A stretch of 64,000 nucleotides of DNA from JAZKHE01 sp040385525 (lineage in GTDB: Bacteria > Bacteroidota > Bacteroidia > UBA4408), in contig JAZKHE010000004.1 of assembly GCA_040385525.1 (NCBI GenBank), positions 124,001 through 188,000 on the forward strand. Direction: 5' to 3'. The translations under genes and the position numbers were made by a program. Shown piece after piece: positions 1-9,700 of this stretch; within the stretch, counting starts at the first letter, position 1; the number at the start of each line of letters is the position of its first letter. The notes under the pieces were generated by a model. It did no database searches. It was given only the letters and a program-made list of their open reading frames with translations, and had not been told where the DNA came from.

Positions 1-1163
1 ATTTTTGTATTCTCGCCAGCACGCGTAATAATTGTTTTTATTTCGTGTGGTGTTAAGTTTTGCGCTTCGTCAATAATAAAGAAAATATTAGATAAGCTTC
101 GTCCGCGAATGTAAGCCAGTGGAGTAATATGAAGCTTTTCTTTTTCTACCATATCTTTAATTTTCTGGTATTCTTTATCGGTTTCTTTAAACTGATTTTG
201 AATCAATTTTAAATTATCCCACAAAGGCTCCATGTATGGATTAATTTTAGCTTTTATATCGCCAGGTAAAAATCCGATGTCTTTGTTACTTAAGGGAACA
301 ATTGGTCGCGCTAAATAAATTTGCTGATAGCCAATTTTTTGAGCCATTGCTCCTGCTAAAGCAATTAAAGTTTTTCCTGTACCAGCAACGCCTTGTATGG
401 TAACTAATTTAATATCTGGATTTAATATGGCATGCAAAGCGAATGCCTGCTCCACGTTGCGTGCTTTTATTCCATAAGCAGCTTCTTTGTTTACGCGCTC
501 AATCATGTCAGTATCTACATTATAAAAACCTAAACCCGATGAATCGCCATTTTTAAAAATATAGTAATGATTTGCAATTGGATTTTTTATTTTAAAATCG
601 GCAGGTTTTGCGCAACCATTTTCGTACAACTTATTTATAGCAGCAGCAGGAACGTTTTCGAGCACTGAATTGCCTTTGTAAAGCAAATCAATATCTTTTA
701 TTTTACCAGTTTCGTAATCTTCGGAATGAATATTTAACGATTTTGCTTTTAAACGAAGATTTATATCCTTTGAAACCAAAACTACTTTGTTTTTAGGAAA
801 CTCTTCTTGCAAAGCTATTGCAGCGTTTATAATGTTGTGGTCAGCCTTTTTTTCACCAAATATTTTGTTGGCATCAATAGATGCAATTTCTTTCATTTGC
901 ACTTTTAACTTGCCTTTTGCTGGTAACGAAAGCGGAATCCAATCTTGCAACAAATGCGCTTTAGCTAAATCATCCAAATTGCGAATAAACTCACGCGCTT
1001 CAAAATTAATAACATCGTTACCTTTTTTAAAACGATCTACTTCTTCTAAAACACTAATAGGAATGGCTACATCATGCTCTTGAAAGCAAGTAATTGCATT
1101 ATGATCGAACAATAAAACAGAAGTATCTAAAACAAAAATCTTCTTTTCTTTTTTAGTAGCCAT
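1..1163 (-). CDS. PhoH-like protein with N-terminal PIN domain (3' end cut by window edge)
   Basis: Reverse-strand reading frame open from ATG at 1163 to the window edge, about 387 codons. The N-terminus has a PIN nuclease signature (VLDTSVLLFD, Asp13). The C-terminal half has a Walker A motif GVAGTGKT near residue 256, then LARPIVP, and a Walker B-like FFIIDEAQN close to the edge. This PIN-PhoH order is that of the PhoH2/YlaK group, where a PIN RNase is joined to a PhoH-type RNA helicase/ATPase; a role in RNA processing is inferred from the family. Roughly 50-60 C-terminal residues lie outside the window. It is divergent from the next gene, with 139 bases between the starts. Confidence 0.9.
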   Translation of the reverse strand, partial: MATKKEKKIFVLDTSVLLFDHNAITCFQEHDVAIPISVLEEVDRFKKGNDVINFEAREFIRNLDDLAKAHLLQDWIPLSLPAKGKLKVQMKEIASIDANKIFGEKKADHNIINAAIALQEEFPKNKVVLVSKDINLRLKAKSLNIHSEDYETGKIKDIDLLYKGNSVLENVPAAAINKLYENGCAKPADFKIKNPIANHYYIFKNGDSSGLGFYNVDTDMIERVNKEAAYGIKARNVEQAFALHAILNPDIKLVTIQGVAGTGKTLIALAGAMAQKIGYQQIYLARPIVPLSNKDIGFLPGDIKAKINPYMEPLWDNLKLIQNQFKETDKEYQKIKDMVEKEKLHITPLAYIRGRSLSNIFFIIDEAQNLTPHEIKTIITRAGENTK

Positions 1164-1287
1164 AAAATTATAATTAGGTTGTTTAACAAACTTATACATA
1201 AAATAAGCAGTTTAGCGCTCAAAACTAGCAAGTTTTAAACAAAGTTTTCCACCGCTAAAAAAAAGCCAATTTATCTCTATTTTTAAT

Positions 1288-1295
1288 TATCTTTG
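1288..1295 (+). promoter_or_regulatory. Bacteroidota-type -7 element TATCTTTG
   Basis: TATCTTTG matches the TAnnTTTG -7 consensus of Bacteroidota primary sigma factors. It ends only 7 bases before the ATG at 1303, so the transcript would have almost no leader. No clear -33 element is seen. The motif is common by chance in AT-rich DNA, so confidence is modest. Confidence 0.35.
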
Positions 1296-1302
1296 AACTC
1301 CG

Positions 1303-3345
1303 ATGAGTTTTGTATATCCTTACTTTCTTTTTGCTTTATCGGCTATAGCTGTTCCTATAATTATTCACTTATTTAATTTTAGGAAATACAAGCGCGTTTA
1401 TTTTTCTGATGTTACTTTTTTAAAAGAAGTTAAACTTCAAACGCAGTCTATAAATAGGCTAAAACACTTGCTGATTTTACTTTGTAGAATTTTAGCTGTA
1501 CTCTTTTTAGTCCTTGCTTTTGCACAACCTTACTTGCCTTTAAACGAAAACAAAATAAAAGCTGGAGAAAAAAATATTTCTATTTTTATTGATAATAGCT
1601 TTAGTATGGAAGCCTTAAACACCAATGGTAACCTACTAGAACAAAGCATTAAAAATGCAAAAGAAATTGTAATGGCATTTTCGCCAAGCGATAAATTTCA
1701 ATTGCTTACGCAAGATTTTGAAGCGCGCCATCAGCGATTAGTAAACAGAGATGCTTTTATTGAATTGCTAAATGAAATTAAAATTAGCGCTGCTAGCAAT
1801 AGTTTTAAAGATATTAGCGCCCGACAATTAGATGCCATTAAAAACGCAAAAGGCGAAAAAAATATTTTTGTGCTTTCTGATTTTCAAAAAGAGAGTTACA
1901 AATTTAATGAACTAAAAAACGATACTACTGCAAATTTTTATTTGGCTCGTATTGAAGCAAATCAACCAGCTAACGTTTATATCGATTCTATTTGGTTTAG
2001 CAATCCATACAGACAGGCAAACGCTCCTGAAGAATTAAACGTTAGAATTTGTAATTTATCTACCTCAGATTTAGAAAACATTCCTTTAAAACTGACTATC
2101 AATCAACAGCAAAAAGCAATTTCTAGCGTAAATATTGAAGCTCAAAAATGTGTAGAAACAAAATTAAATTATGTAAGTAACGATAATGGAATTCAAAACG
2201 GAAGTATTGAAATTACTGATTACCCTATTACTTACGATGATAAATTTTATTTTTCGTACAAAGTTATTTCAAAAATAAATGTGTTAAGTATTGATGGAGA
2301 AGCGGCTTCAAATCCACTATCAATGCTTTACAAAAACGATTCATTGTTTAACTTTTATTCGTTTAGCGAAAAAAATATTGATTACTCTAGCTTTAAAAAT
2401 GTAGATTTAATTTTGATTAACAATCTAAAATCTATTTCAAGCGGATTAAACCAAGAGCTCACCAAGTTTGTTGCTAACAAAGGTAGTTTGGTTGTTTTCC
2501 CCGGTACTGATTGCGATGTATTGAGCTACAATACACTTTTACAAAACACATCAAAACTTAAAATTACTGCATTAGATACTACCGACAGAAAAGTAGATTA
2601 TCTCGATTTTAAACATCCACTTTTTGAAAGTGTTTTTGAAAAAAATCCAGAAAAAATTGATTTACCAAAAGTCGCTAATTACTACAGCACAAGCTTAGCT
2701 TCAAATTCAGCTTGCGAAAAAATTATGCGTTTTTCAAACAACGAAGTTTTCTTTTCGCTAAGTAATTTTCAAAAAGGAAAAATATATTTTAGTGCAGTTC
2801 CGCTAAACGAAGAATACAGTAACTTTAGCAAACACGCTTTGTTTGTTCCTTTGCTTTATAAAATTGCATTAAACAGTGTTCCGCAACAAGAATTATATCA
2901 ATTAATAAATAAAAACAATAGCATTAAAATTTCAGATTTTAATAGCAAAAACGATAATGTATTTCATATTGCCAACGCCAACAATTCGTTTGATATAATA
3001 CCTGAAACACGCATAAATAATATAGAAGCTAATTTATTTACGCACAATCAAATTAAAGAAGCAGGACATTATTTTGTAAAATCGGCTAACGAAACCATAC
3101 AGGGAATTGCATTTAATTACAATCGCACAGAAAGTAAATTTGAATTTTGGAACGATACCGAAATTGAAGAAGAAATTGAAAAAAATAACTTAAGCAATTT
3201 TAAAATTGTAAAGTCAACCGAAAAAAATCTAGCTACTGTAATAAGCGAAATTAATGCAGGCATAAAACTTTGGAAATATTGCTTGTTGCTGGCATTACTT
3301 TTTATTGCAGCCGAAATTATTTTAATACGTTTTTGGAAATCATAA
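1303..3345 (+). CDS. BatA-domain membrane protein (VWA-like)
   Basis: A 680-residue protein starting with the BatA/aerotolerance N-terminal domain: two membrane segments at about 5-25 and 57-77 around the FRKYKRVYFSDV motif. The next region looks like a von Willebrand A domain, with a MIDAS-like DNSFSME near residue 97. A long beta-rich region follows, and a last membrane helix lies near residues 655-675. Only part of the MIDAS is recognisable, so metal binding is uncertain. Bat-type proteins act at the inner membrane with MoxR ATPases, but no MoxR gene is present here. The stop lies 10 bases before the dihydroorotase-like gene, so the two are probably co-transcribed. Confidence 0.85.
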   Translation: MSFVYPYFLFALSAIAVPIIIHLFNFRKYKRVYFSDVTFLKEVKLQTQSINRLKHLLILLCRILAVLFLVLAFAQPYLPLNENKIKAGEKNISIFIDNSFSMEALNTNGNLLEQSIKNAKEIVMAFSPSDKFQLLTQDFEARHQRLVNRDAFIELLNEIKISAASNSFKDISARQLDAIKNAKGEKNIFVLSDFQKESYKFNELKNDTTANFYLARIEANQPANVYIDSIWFSNPYRQANAPEELNVRICNLSTSDLENIPLKLTINQQQKAISSVNIEAQKCVETKLNYVSNDNGIQNGSIEITDYPITYDDKFYFSYKVISKINVLSIDGEAASNPLSMLYKNDSLFNFYSFSEKNIDYSSFKNVDLILINNLKSISSGLNQELTKFVANKGSLVVFPGTDCDVLSYNTLLQNTSKLKITALDTTDRKVDYLDFKHPLFESVFEKNPEKIDLPKVANYYSTSLASNSACEKIMRFSNNEVFFSLSNFQKGKIYFSAVPLNEEYSNFSKHALFVPLLYKIALNSVPQQELYQLINKNNSIKISDFNSKNDNVFHIANANNSFDIIPETRINNIEANLFTHNQIKEAGHYFVKSANETIQGIAFNYNRTESKFEFWNDTEIEEEIEKNNLSNFKIVKSTEKNLATVISEINAGIKLWKYCLLLALLFIAAEIILIRFWKS

Positions 3346-3355
3346 ATTTACAAAC

Positions 3356-4627
3356 ATGAACTTCTACATTAAATCAGCCACATTAATTGATAGTGCAAAC
3401 GCACTAAACGGAAAAAAAGTTTTTGTTTTGATAGAAAACGGCATCATCAGTCAAATTAGTGAAACTGCGCTAAACGTTAGTGCTGCTTGCCAAACTATTG
3501 AAATGGAAAACTTACACATTTCTAACGGCTGGTTTGATTTAAGAAACAATTTAAACGACCCAGGTTTAGAACATAAAGAAGATATTGCTACTGGATGCAG
3601 AGCAGCTGCTTACGGAGGTTTTACAAGTATTGCAAGCACATCGGCTAGTAACCCAGTTGCCGATAATAAATCGATTGTAGAATACATTCTAAACAAATCT
3701 AAAAACGAAATTGTAAATGTGTTTCCTTTAGGTTGCGTTAGCGAAAAGCGCGAAGGAAAAAACATTGCAGAAATGTACGACATGCATTTGGCTGGCGCAG
3801 TGGCTTTTTCTGACAACAAAAAAACAATTGAAGATAGTGGTCTATTATACCGTTCGTTGTTGTACGCAAAAGGGTTTAACGCAACTATTATGCAATTTGC
3901 CGAAGACAAAGGTATTGCACGCGATGGTAAAGTAAACGAAGGCGAAGTCTCAACAAAGTTAGGACTAAAAGGAATTCCGAATTTGGCAGAAGAAGTAATG
4001 ATTATGCGCGATATTTTTATTGCAGAATATGTTGATGCACCCATTCATTTTATGGCGGTGTCATCTGCTAAAAGTGTTGATTTAATTCGCGAAGCGAAAA
4101 AACGTGGTGCAAAAGTTACCTGCGATATTAACGCGCATCAGTTATTTTTTACTGATGAAAAATTAGTTGAGTTTGACTCTAACTACAAAGTAAAACCACC
4201 ATTTAGAACACAAAACGATATTGATACCTTAATTAATGGATTAAAAGACGGAACTATTGATGCCATTTGTAGCGACCATACTCCGCAAGAAGTAGAAGCA
4301 AAAGTAAAAGAATTTGACTTAGCTGATTTTGGAATAATTGCCAGCGAAACGGCTTTTAGCAGCGCACATTCTGTCTTAAAAAACCATTTAAGTCTAAATA
4401 AAATAATTGATTTATTTACTGCAAATCCTAGAAAAATTGTTGGTTTAAAAACAGAATTTAAAGTAGGTTATCCTGCTGAAATAACCTTATTCAATCCGAA
4501 TTTAGAATACACATTTACTGAAAAAGATATAAAATCTAAATCGAGAAACACACCTTTTATTGGCGTAAAATTTACTGGTAAAGCAGTAGGAATTATAAAC
4601 AAAGGACAGCTTTATTTAAACAGCTAA
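3356..4627 (+). CDS. pyrC: Dihydroorotase-family protein (PyrC-like) lacking metal ligands
   Basis: A 423-residue amidohydrolase-fold protein whose whole length follows class I dihydroorotase: DPGLEHKEDI near 68-77, AGAVAFSD, NEGEVSTKLGLKGIP, and a C-terminal NPRKIVGL/FTGK stretch. The catalytic DxHxHLRxPG motif reads DLRNNLNDPG (residues 61-70), so both metal histidines and the substrate arginine are replaced (R63, N65, N67). Later ligands are also altered: IHFMAVSSA lacks the second His, and AHQ replaces HH. Asp in CSDHTP is kept. Other Bacteroidota dihydroorotase homologues are recalled to have similar loss, so this may be a non-catalytic partner or a different activity. Its stop overlaps the stop of the convergent mnmD gene by 4 bases. 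Confidence 0.8.
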   Translation: MNFYIKSATLIDSANALNGKKVFVLIENGIISQISETALNVSAACQTIEMENLHISNGWFDLRNNLNDPGLEHKEDIATGCRAAAYGGFTSIASTSASNPVADNKSIVEYILNKSKNEIVNVFPLGCVSEKREGKNIAEMYDMHLAGAVAFSDNKKTIEDSGLLYRSLLYAKGFNATIMQFAEDKGIARDGKVNEGEVSTKLGLKGIPNLAEEVMIMRDIFIAEYVDAPIHFMAVSSAKSVDLIREAKKRGAKVTCDINAHQLFFTDEKLVEFDSNYKVKPPFRTQNDIDTLINGLKDGTIDAICSDHTPQEVEAKVKEFDLADFGIIASETAFSSAHSVLKNHLSLNKIIDLFTANPRKIVGLKTEFKVGYPAEITLFNPNLEYTFTEKDIKSKSRNTPFIGVKFTGKAVGIINKGQLYLNS

Positions 4628-5283
4628 ACTTGTTTTATTGCTCTTGTCATTTCTCTTTTACCGGGCGGACCAGGAAGTGTTTCTACAATAAAACCAACTG
4701 CTTTAAGCATACGTTTTACTTCGCCTTTGGCACAATAAGTAACTAAAATTCCATTGGGTTTTAAAGCAGAATATAATTTTTCAAAAATTTCTTTCGTCCA
4801 CATATCGGGTTGTGCACGCGGACCAAAAGCATCGTAATACACCAAATCAAATTGATTTTTAAATTCGATAGTTTGCACTTCTTTTTTTAATTTACTCAAG
4901 TAAAATTGTTGTGTAATTTCTACTTTTTCATTCCAATTGCAGTTATGCAGTTTTTCAAACAAAGGCTTAACCTCATTTTGTTGTAAAAGGCTTGTATAAT
5001 TAAGTTGTGTTGTTATTTCGTTGCTTAACGGAAACGTTTCTAAAGCAGTATAATCAACTAGCTTTCCGTTACTATGTAATAACGTTAAAAGTGTATTTAA
5101 TCCTGTGCCAAAACCTACTTCTAAAATTGAAATTTCATTTAAACTATTATCAAAATAATGTAAACCATTTGCAATAAAAACATGCAAAGCTTCTTGTATA
5201 GCGCCGTGTGACGAGTGATAGGTTTCGTCTAAAACCTCGTTATACAAAGAAGAAGATCCATCGGATGTTGTTATTATTTTCAT
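4624..5283 (-). CDS. mnmD: MnmD-like tRNA 5-aminomethyl-2-thiouridine methyltransferase
   Basis: A 219-residue SAM-dependent methyltransferase. Motif I is VGFGTGLNTL near residues 56-65. The family (DUF752) signature YYDAFGPRAQPDMW follows, and a C-terminal PGPPGKREMTRA ends the domain. In the MnmC family this domain methylates the wobble uridine intermediate nm5s2U34 in certain tRNAs. The FAD oxidoreductase half of MnmC is absent, as in stand-alone MnmD of Bacteroidota and Firmicutes. The gene converges on the dihydroorotase homologue with a 4-base stop overlap, and no terminator fits between them. Confidence 0.85.
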   Translation of the reverse strand: MKIITTSDGSSSLYNEVLDETYHSSHGAIQEALHVFIANGLHYFDNSLNEISILEVGFGTGLNTLLTLLHSNGKLVDYTALETFPLSNEITTQLNYTSLLQQNEVKPLFEKLHNCNWNEKVEITQQFYLSKLKKEVQTIEFKNQFDLVYYDAFGPRAQPDMWTKEIFEKLYSALKPNGILVTYCAKGEVKRMLKAVGFIVETLPGPPGKREMTRAIKQV

Positions 5284-5311
5284 TTAGATTTTTTTATAAA
5301 AATAGTAATCG

Positions 5312-5364
5312 CAACTCGTCCGCGTTTGCAACGCGGATGAACTAAGCAAGCGTTTGTAACGCTT
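5312..5364 (+). repeat. Left REP double hairpin of the RAYT
   Basis: Stem-loop 1 pairs TCCGCGTT (5319-5326) with AACGCGGA (5330-5337) around loop TGC. Stem-loop 2 pairs AAGCGTT (5348-5354) with AACGCTT (5358-5364) around loop TGT. The right-end copy carries compensating changes in both stems, so the folding, not just the sequence, appears conserved. Confidence 0.75.
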
Positions 5365-5371
5365 AACTAAA

Positions 5372-5920
5372 CTAATACCTTGTAACATTTACATAGCCTT
5401 TTAAATCAGAATAATCTCTAGCGCTACTAAAAATAAAATCTTCTGCATTTACTACAATCATTGCATTTACTGGATTATTATGAATATAATTTACTTTTTG
5501 TTCAATATCAATATAATCGCCAATTTCTATTGCATGATTATCATCTTTCCAAATTTTATAATTTGTTGCTCTTCCAATACGATGTGCTTCAAATGCAAAC
5601 TTATTTAATAACCAATCTTTTCTACTTTCGTTAATTTCTAAAATGGTTTTGATAAATTGTTTTGAAGTATGTTTTTTAAAATCTCGTAACACTTCTGATA
5701 GTTTAAAAGGTTCGTTTACTTTGCAAACCAAATGTATATGATTACTCATTATTACATAAGCAATTACTTCTAATCCTTTTTCTTTTATACAAAAATTTAG
5801 AGAATCGGTTATAACCAAACTATAATCTTTTCGGGCAAATAAATCTACCCAATCTACTACAGTTAATGTTAAAAAATAAATTCCGTTTTGATTTGAAATG
5901 CTATATCTATCTCCACTCAT
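5372..5920 (-). CDS. REP-associated tyrosine transposase (RAYT, Y1_Tnp/IS200-like)
   Basis: A 182-residue Y1/HUH transposase. The metal-binding HUH motif is HIH at residues 61-63 in VIMSNHIHLV. The likely catalytic tyrosine is Tyr145 in KVNYIHNNPV, the usual RAYT signature. Family members nick and rejoin single-stranded REP hairpins and are normally single-copy domesticated transposases. The ATG at 5920 is preceded, outside the frame, by the right hairpin pair, and the stop at 5372 lies just inside the left pair. The protein looks intact with no frameshift. Confidence 0.88.
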   Translation of the reverse strand: MSGDRYSISNQNGIYFLTLTVVDWVDLFARKDYSLVITDSLNFCIKEKGLEVIAYVIMSNHIHLVCKVNEPFKLSEVLRDFKKHTSKQFIKTILEINESRKDWLLNKFAFEAHRIGRATNYKIWKDDNHAIEIGDYIDIEQKVNYIHNNPVNAMIVVNAEDFIFSSARDYSDLKGYVNVTRY

Positions 5921-5944
5921 TTAATAACAAATATAATTATTTTA

Positions 5945-6004
5945 ATGCGTTACAAACGCATAATTCAAACATCCTCGTTACGCAAGCTAAACGAGGACGA
6001 GTTG
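5945..6004 (-). repeat. Right REP double hairpin of the RAYT (inverted copy)
   Basis: Read outward-in on the minus strand it matches the left end. The outer stem pairs TCCTCGTT (5972-5979) with AACGAGGA (5990-5997) around a 10-base loop. The inner stem pairs ATGCGTT (5945-5951) with AACGCAT (5955-5961). Compared with the left copy, G:C has become T:A in the outer stem and A:T has become T:A in the inner stem, each with its partner changed. Confidence 0.75.
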
Positions 6005-6027
6005 GGGGAATTTCGCTTGATAATGAA

Positions 6028-6549
6028 TTAGTATCCCCAATTTTCTACCTTCAGATAAACAGAACGAAAAATTGTTTTATTTTGCCCGATACTTATTACG
6101 TCAAAGTAATTTCTTTTTTTTCTCACTTTATACTTAATTAACTTCCATTCCTTTAAATCATTTTTCTGAAATACTACTATTTTTTTTCTTTTAAAAAGAC
6201 TAAGGATACATTCTTCATTCGGAAAACTCTGTAAATATTGATTTGCACTTACTTCTGTATATTTTTTATGGTTTGCAATATAAAAGTCATCTACTACTTT
6301 CAGCACATTCATATAACTGTTCCCTGCTTTGTTATATTTATCATGTTGTCTAATATATTCAAGAGACTTGGTAATATAATCGTCTGATTTAAATATGTAA
6401 ATCTGAGAGTCGTTAACTGAATATATTACTACTCCAAATTCATATTTTTTTGGCAATGATTTCAGAATAATATCATATTGGGCAAATGTATCTGAGCAAA
6501 AAAATGTAAGACATGTAAATATTAACGCTAACGTTCTATATCCTTTCAT
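6028..6549 (-). CDS. Hypothetical secreted protein
   Basis: A 173-residue protein with a clear signal peptide (MKGYRTLALIFTCLTFFCSDTFAQ) and a mature part rich in Lys, Tyr and Asp. I recognise no domain. Near the C-terminus there is an alternating hydrophobic/charged pattern suggesting beta strands. It lies alone between the RAYT unit and the large BNR protein gene; the right REP hairpin lies 23 bases from its stop. Its location in the periplasm or outside the cell is inferred from the signal peptide only. Confidence 0.6.
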   Translation of the reverse strand: MKGYRTLALIFTCLTFFCSDTFAQYDIILKSLPKKYEFGVVIYSVNDSQIYIFKSDDYITKSLEYIRQHDKYNKAGNSYMNVLKVVDDFYIANHKKYTEVSANQYLQSFPNEECILSLFKRKKIVVFQKNDLKEWKLIKYKVRKKRNYFDVISIGQNKTIFRSVYLKVENWGY

Positions 6550-6666
6550 AAATTAAAATTATTAAAAATATATAAATCTCTCTATGCACATCTAGCTCAT
6601 GTATCCGTTTGTGTCTTTTGAATCTAAATTAAATTTTAAAACTTTTACACGATTTTATATCTTCTT

Positions 6667-6710
6667 AAAAATGCTAGCACGAGCTACAAGCTCGCGCTAG
6701 CATTTTTTTT
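6667..6710. terminator. Long palindrome, probable terminator or REP-like repeat
   Basis: ATGCTAGC (6671-6678) pairs with GCTAGCAT (6696-6703), with an inner stem CGAGC (6680-6684) / GCTCG (6690-6694) around loop TACAA. A-tract and T-tract flank it on both sides, so it could end transcription from the BNR gene that stops at 6717 (minus strand). The shape, a stem with a TTGTA-type loop, also recalls dispersed palindromic repeats of Bacteroidota; which of the two it is cannot be decided here. Confidence 0.6.
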
Positions 6711-6716
6711 TAGCAT

Positions 6717-9700
6717 TTACTTCAACTCTGGTAACCTACCCGGTGTGTAAGGTATGTTGTTTTTATCCATTAGTTTTTCTAACTCTCCTACTTCTGCATT
6801 TGCTTTTTTCAAATCGGCAATCACTGCTTTTGCTTCTTCGTAAGCAAACTCATACGATTGTTTAAATGTTGATGTTGGCGCACAAGTTGTTTGAATGGTG
6901 TAATAAATAATAGTTTCTACTCTACCATAAAGTCCTGGCATAGTTTCAAACTCACGTTTTGCAAGTGTTGTGTTGCCCGATAATTTATTCTCTAAATCGG
7001 CTAATTTGTTTTCTACACTTCTTAGCTTAGCATAAGTATCTAAACCTGCTGTAGGGTAATTTACTATTGCAACTTTTAAATATTTTATACGTTGTTGCAA
7101 TTCATTTTTGTAGCTATACGTGCCCGCAACAGCTCTACTTAAATCGCCAACTTTATGCGTAAAATCTAAAACGGCTTGTCTGTCTTTTTCTACTAAAGTT
7201 GCTGCATTTAAAGCCTTAATTGTAAAAGCTACATCGCTTACTAATTTTGTAAATACGCCATTTTCGTTTTTATACAAACTTACTTTGTAATTACCCGGAA
7301 CAGCCCAAGGTCCTAAATCTGGCTCAGCGTATGGATTACTCAAATCTACAGGATTTAAACCAATTGGCGCATACGGATTATGTCTAAAATCCCAAACCAA
7401 ACGGTTTACTCCTTTTTGCATATTTGTTTTTAAGTTACGTACTAAATTTCCTTTTTCGTCAGCAATTTGAAACAACAAAAATGGCTCTTCTTCTCTATCT
7501 TCTTTTTGCATTTCGGCATAAGTAGGATAAGCAATGGGTTGATTATTTTTGTTTAACTCTTTCTCACGTTCTTGGCGTTGCTGTTTAGCCGTTTTGCTTG
7601 TTTCTTTTAAATAATAAGTAAACACAGCTCCTACTGGAGGATTAGAAGCTGTGAAAAAACTTTCGCCTTGAAACGATTTTCCTCTATGCCCAAGCGGACT
7701 CGATTCCATAAACATTAAAGCTTCTTTTACAGGGAAAATATGTGCTGGTTTTTCTACTACTTCTTTACTTAAGGTTTGTAATGGCGTGTAATCATCTAAA
7801 ATATAAAATCCTCTTCCAAAACTTGCCAATACTAAATCGTTTTCGCGTTTTTGAATAGCAATATCTCTAATAGCAATTGTTGGTAAACCTGCTTTTAATT
7901 GTGTCCATTTTTTTCCGCCATCAATGGTACAAAACAAACCAAATTCTGTTCCTGCAAACAATAAATTAGGGTTTAAATGGTCTTCGGCAATGCTGTAAAC
8001 AGAACCTCTTTCGGGTAAATTTGCAACTATAGACTGATACGTTTTTCCTTTATCAGAACTTTTAAAAATATAAGGTTTAAAATCACCATTTTTATGATTA
8101 TTAAATGCTGCATACACAACATTTTCGTCGTGTTGCGAAGCTACTAATGCATTAACATAAGTCATATCGGGTACACCTGCAAACTTCTCTATTTTAGTCC
8201 AACTTTTACCCATATCCGAACTAACATGTACCAAGCCATCATCTGTACCTGCATACAATAAATTGGCATTTTTTGGTGATTCAGAAAAAGCAACAATGTT
8301 TCCGAAAATTGACGTTGATTGATTTTTAGCAACAGCATCCATGCTCCACACTTTACCCATTACTGTTAATTTGTTTCTATCGATGCCTCGAGATAAATCT
8401 GGACTTATAACGCTCCATGTATTTCCTCTATCTTCGCTTTTAAAAACTTTGTTTGCACAAAAATAAATACGTTGCGATTGATGCTTGCTAACTGCTAAAG
8501 GTGCATCCCAGTTCCAACGATAAGCAGTATCTCCTTTTAACTCAATTGGCTTAATTTCAATTGTTTCTCCGCTTCGTTTATCATGACGAACCAAGCCACC
8601 ATACTGCGATTGCGCATAAACTAAATTATGATCGTTAGGATCAATTTGCGATTCAAAACCATCGCCACCATTTGTAATAACCCAATCTGCATTTACAATT
8701 CCTGATTTGCTAATGGTGCGAGATGGCCCGTACATACTGTTATTATCTTGCGTTCCGCCATACACATTATAAAATGGAGTAGCATTATCTACCTCTACTT
8801 TGTAATACTGACAAATTGATAAATTAGATTTAAAATGCCATGTTTTTGCGCCATCATAAGTTTCGTAAACACCACCATCGCAACCAGCCATTATGTAATT
8901 AGGTTGTTTAGCATCAATCCACAAAGCGTGATTATCTACATGTTTACTTTTTTCGCCTAAATTTTTAAAACTTTTTCCTGCATCAGTAGATATTTTAATG
9001 TAAACATCCATTGCGTAAATTGTTTTTACATCATTAGGGTCTGCATAAATTTCTTGATAATAATTACCAGCAGTTGTATAATCGCTTTGCTTGCTGAAGC
9101 TAGCACCTCTATCGGTTGAAAGGTAAAGACCTCCATCTTTATCTTGTGCTTCAACAATTGCATACACGTAATCTGAATTTACAGGAGAAATTGCCAAACC
9201 AATTCTACCCATTTCTTTTTTAGGTAAACCATTCGTTAGTTTTTTCCATGTTGCACCAGCATCGGTAGATTTGTAAAGCGCAGACTCAGGTCCACCGCTA
9301 ATATAGGTATGCTCGTGTCTGCGACGTTGATGCGCAGTTGCATACAACACATCTGGATTTTTTGGATCAAAATGTACTTCGTTAAAACCAGTATGTTCGC
9401 TAACAAATAAAACTTGTTTCCATGTTTTTCCACCATCAGTAGTTTTGTAAATTCCTCTGTCGCCACCAGCACTCCAAACTGGGCCATAAGCTGCGACATA
9501 AACTACGTCAGCATTTCGAGGATCAACTATAATTTTACCAATATGTTCAGAATTTTTTAAACCCATGTTGGTAAACGATTTACCACCATCTTCCGATTTA
9601 TAAATACCATCGCCATAAGCAACGCTACGTTGGTTGTTGTTTTCGCCAGTACCAACCCAAAGCACATTAAAGTTATTAGGATCGGAAGCTAAACAACCGA

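Larger units (their letters stand above)
5312..6004. mobile_element. REP-RAYT-REP unit
   Basis: A REP-associated tyrosine transposase gene is bounded on both sides by a double hairpin in opposite orientation. The outer ends are the inverted heptamers CAACTCG (5312-5318) and CGAGTTG (5998-6004). Both ends carry two stem-loops in the same order read from the outside. This is the architecture expected of a RAYT with its own REP/BIME sequences. Mobility of the unit itself is inferred. Confidence 0.7.

Noticed and set aside
787..1083. Open frame of 98 codons on the plus strand
   Set aside because: It lies inside the PhoH-like gene on the other strand, whose PIN and Walker motifs are clear. No independent evidence supports it.
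5866..6141. Plus-strand frame of 91 codons across the right REP hairpins
   Set aside because: It spans the start of the transposase gene and both hairpins and the 3' end of the next gene. It has no start signal and no family, so it is a chance frame.
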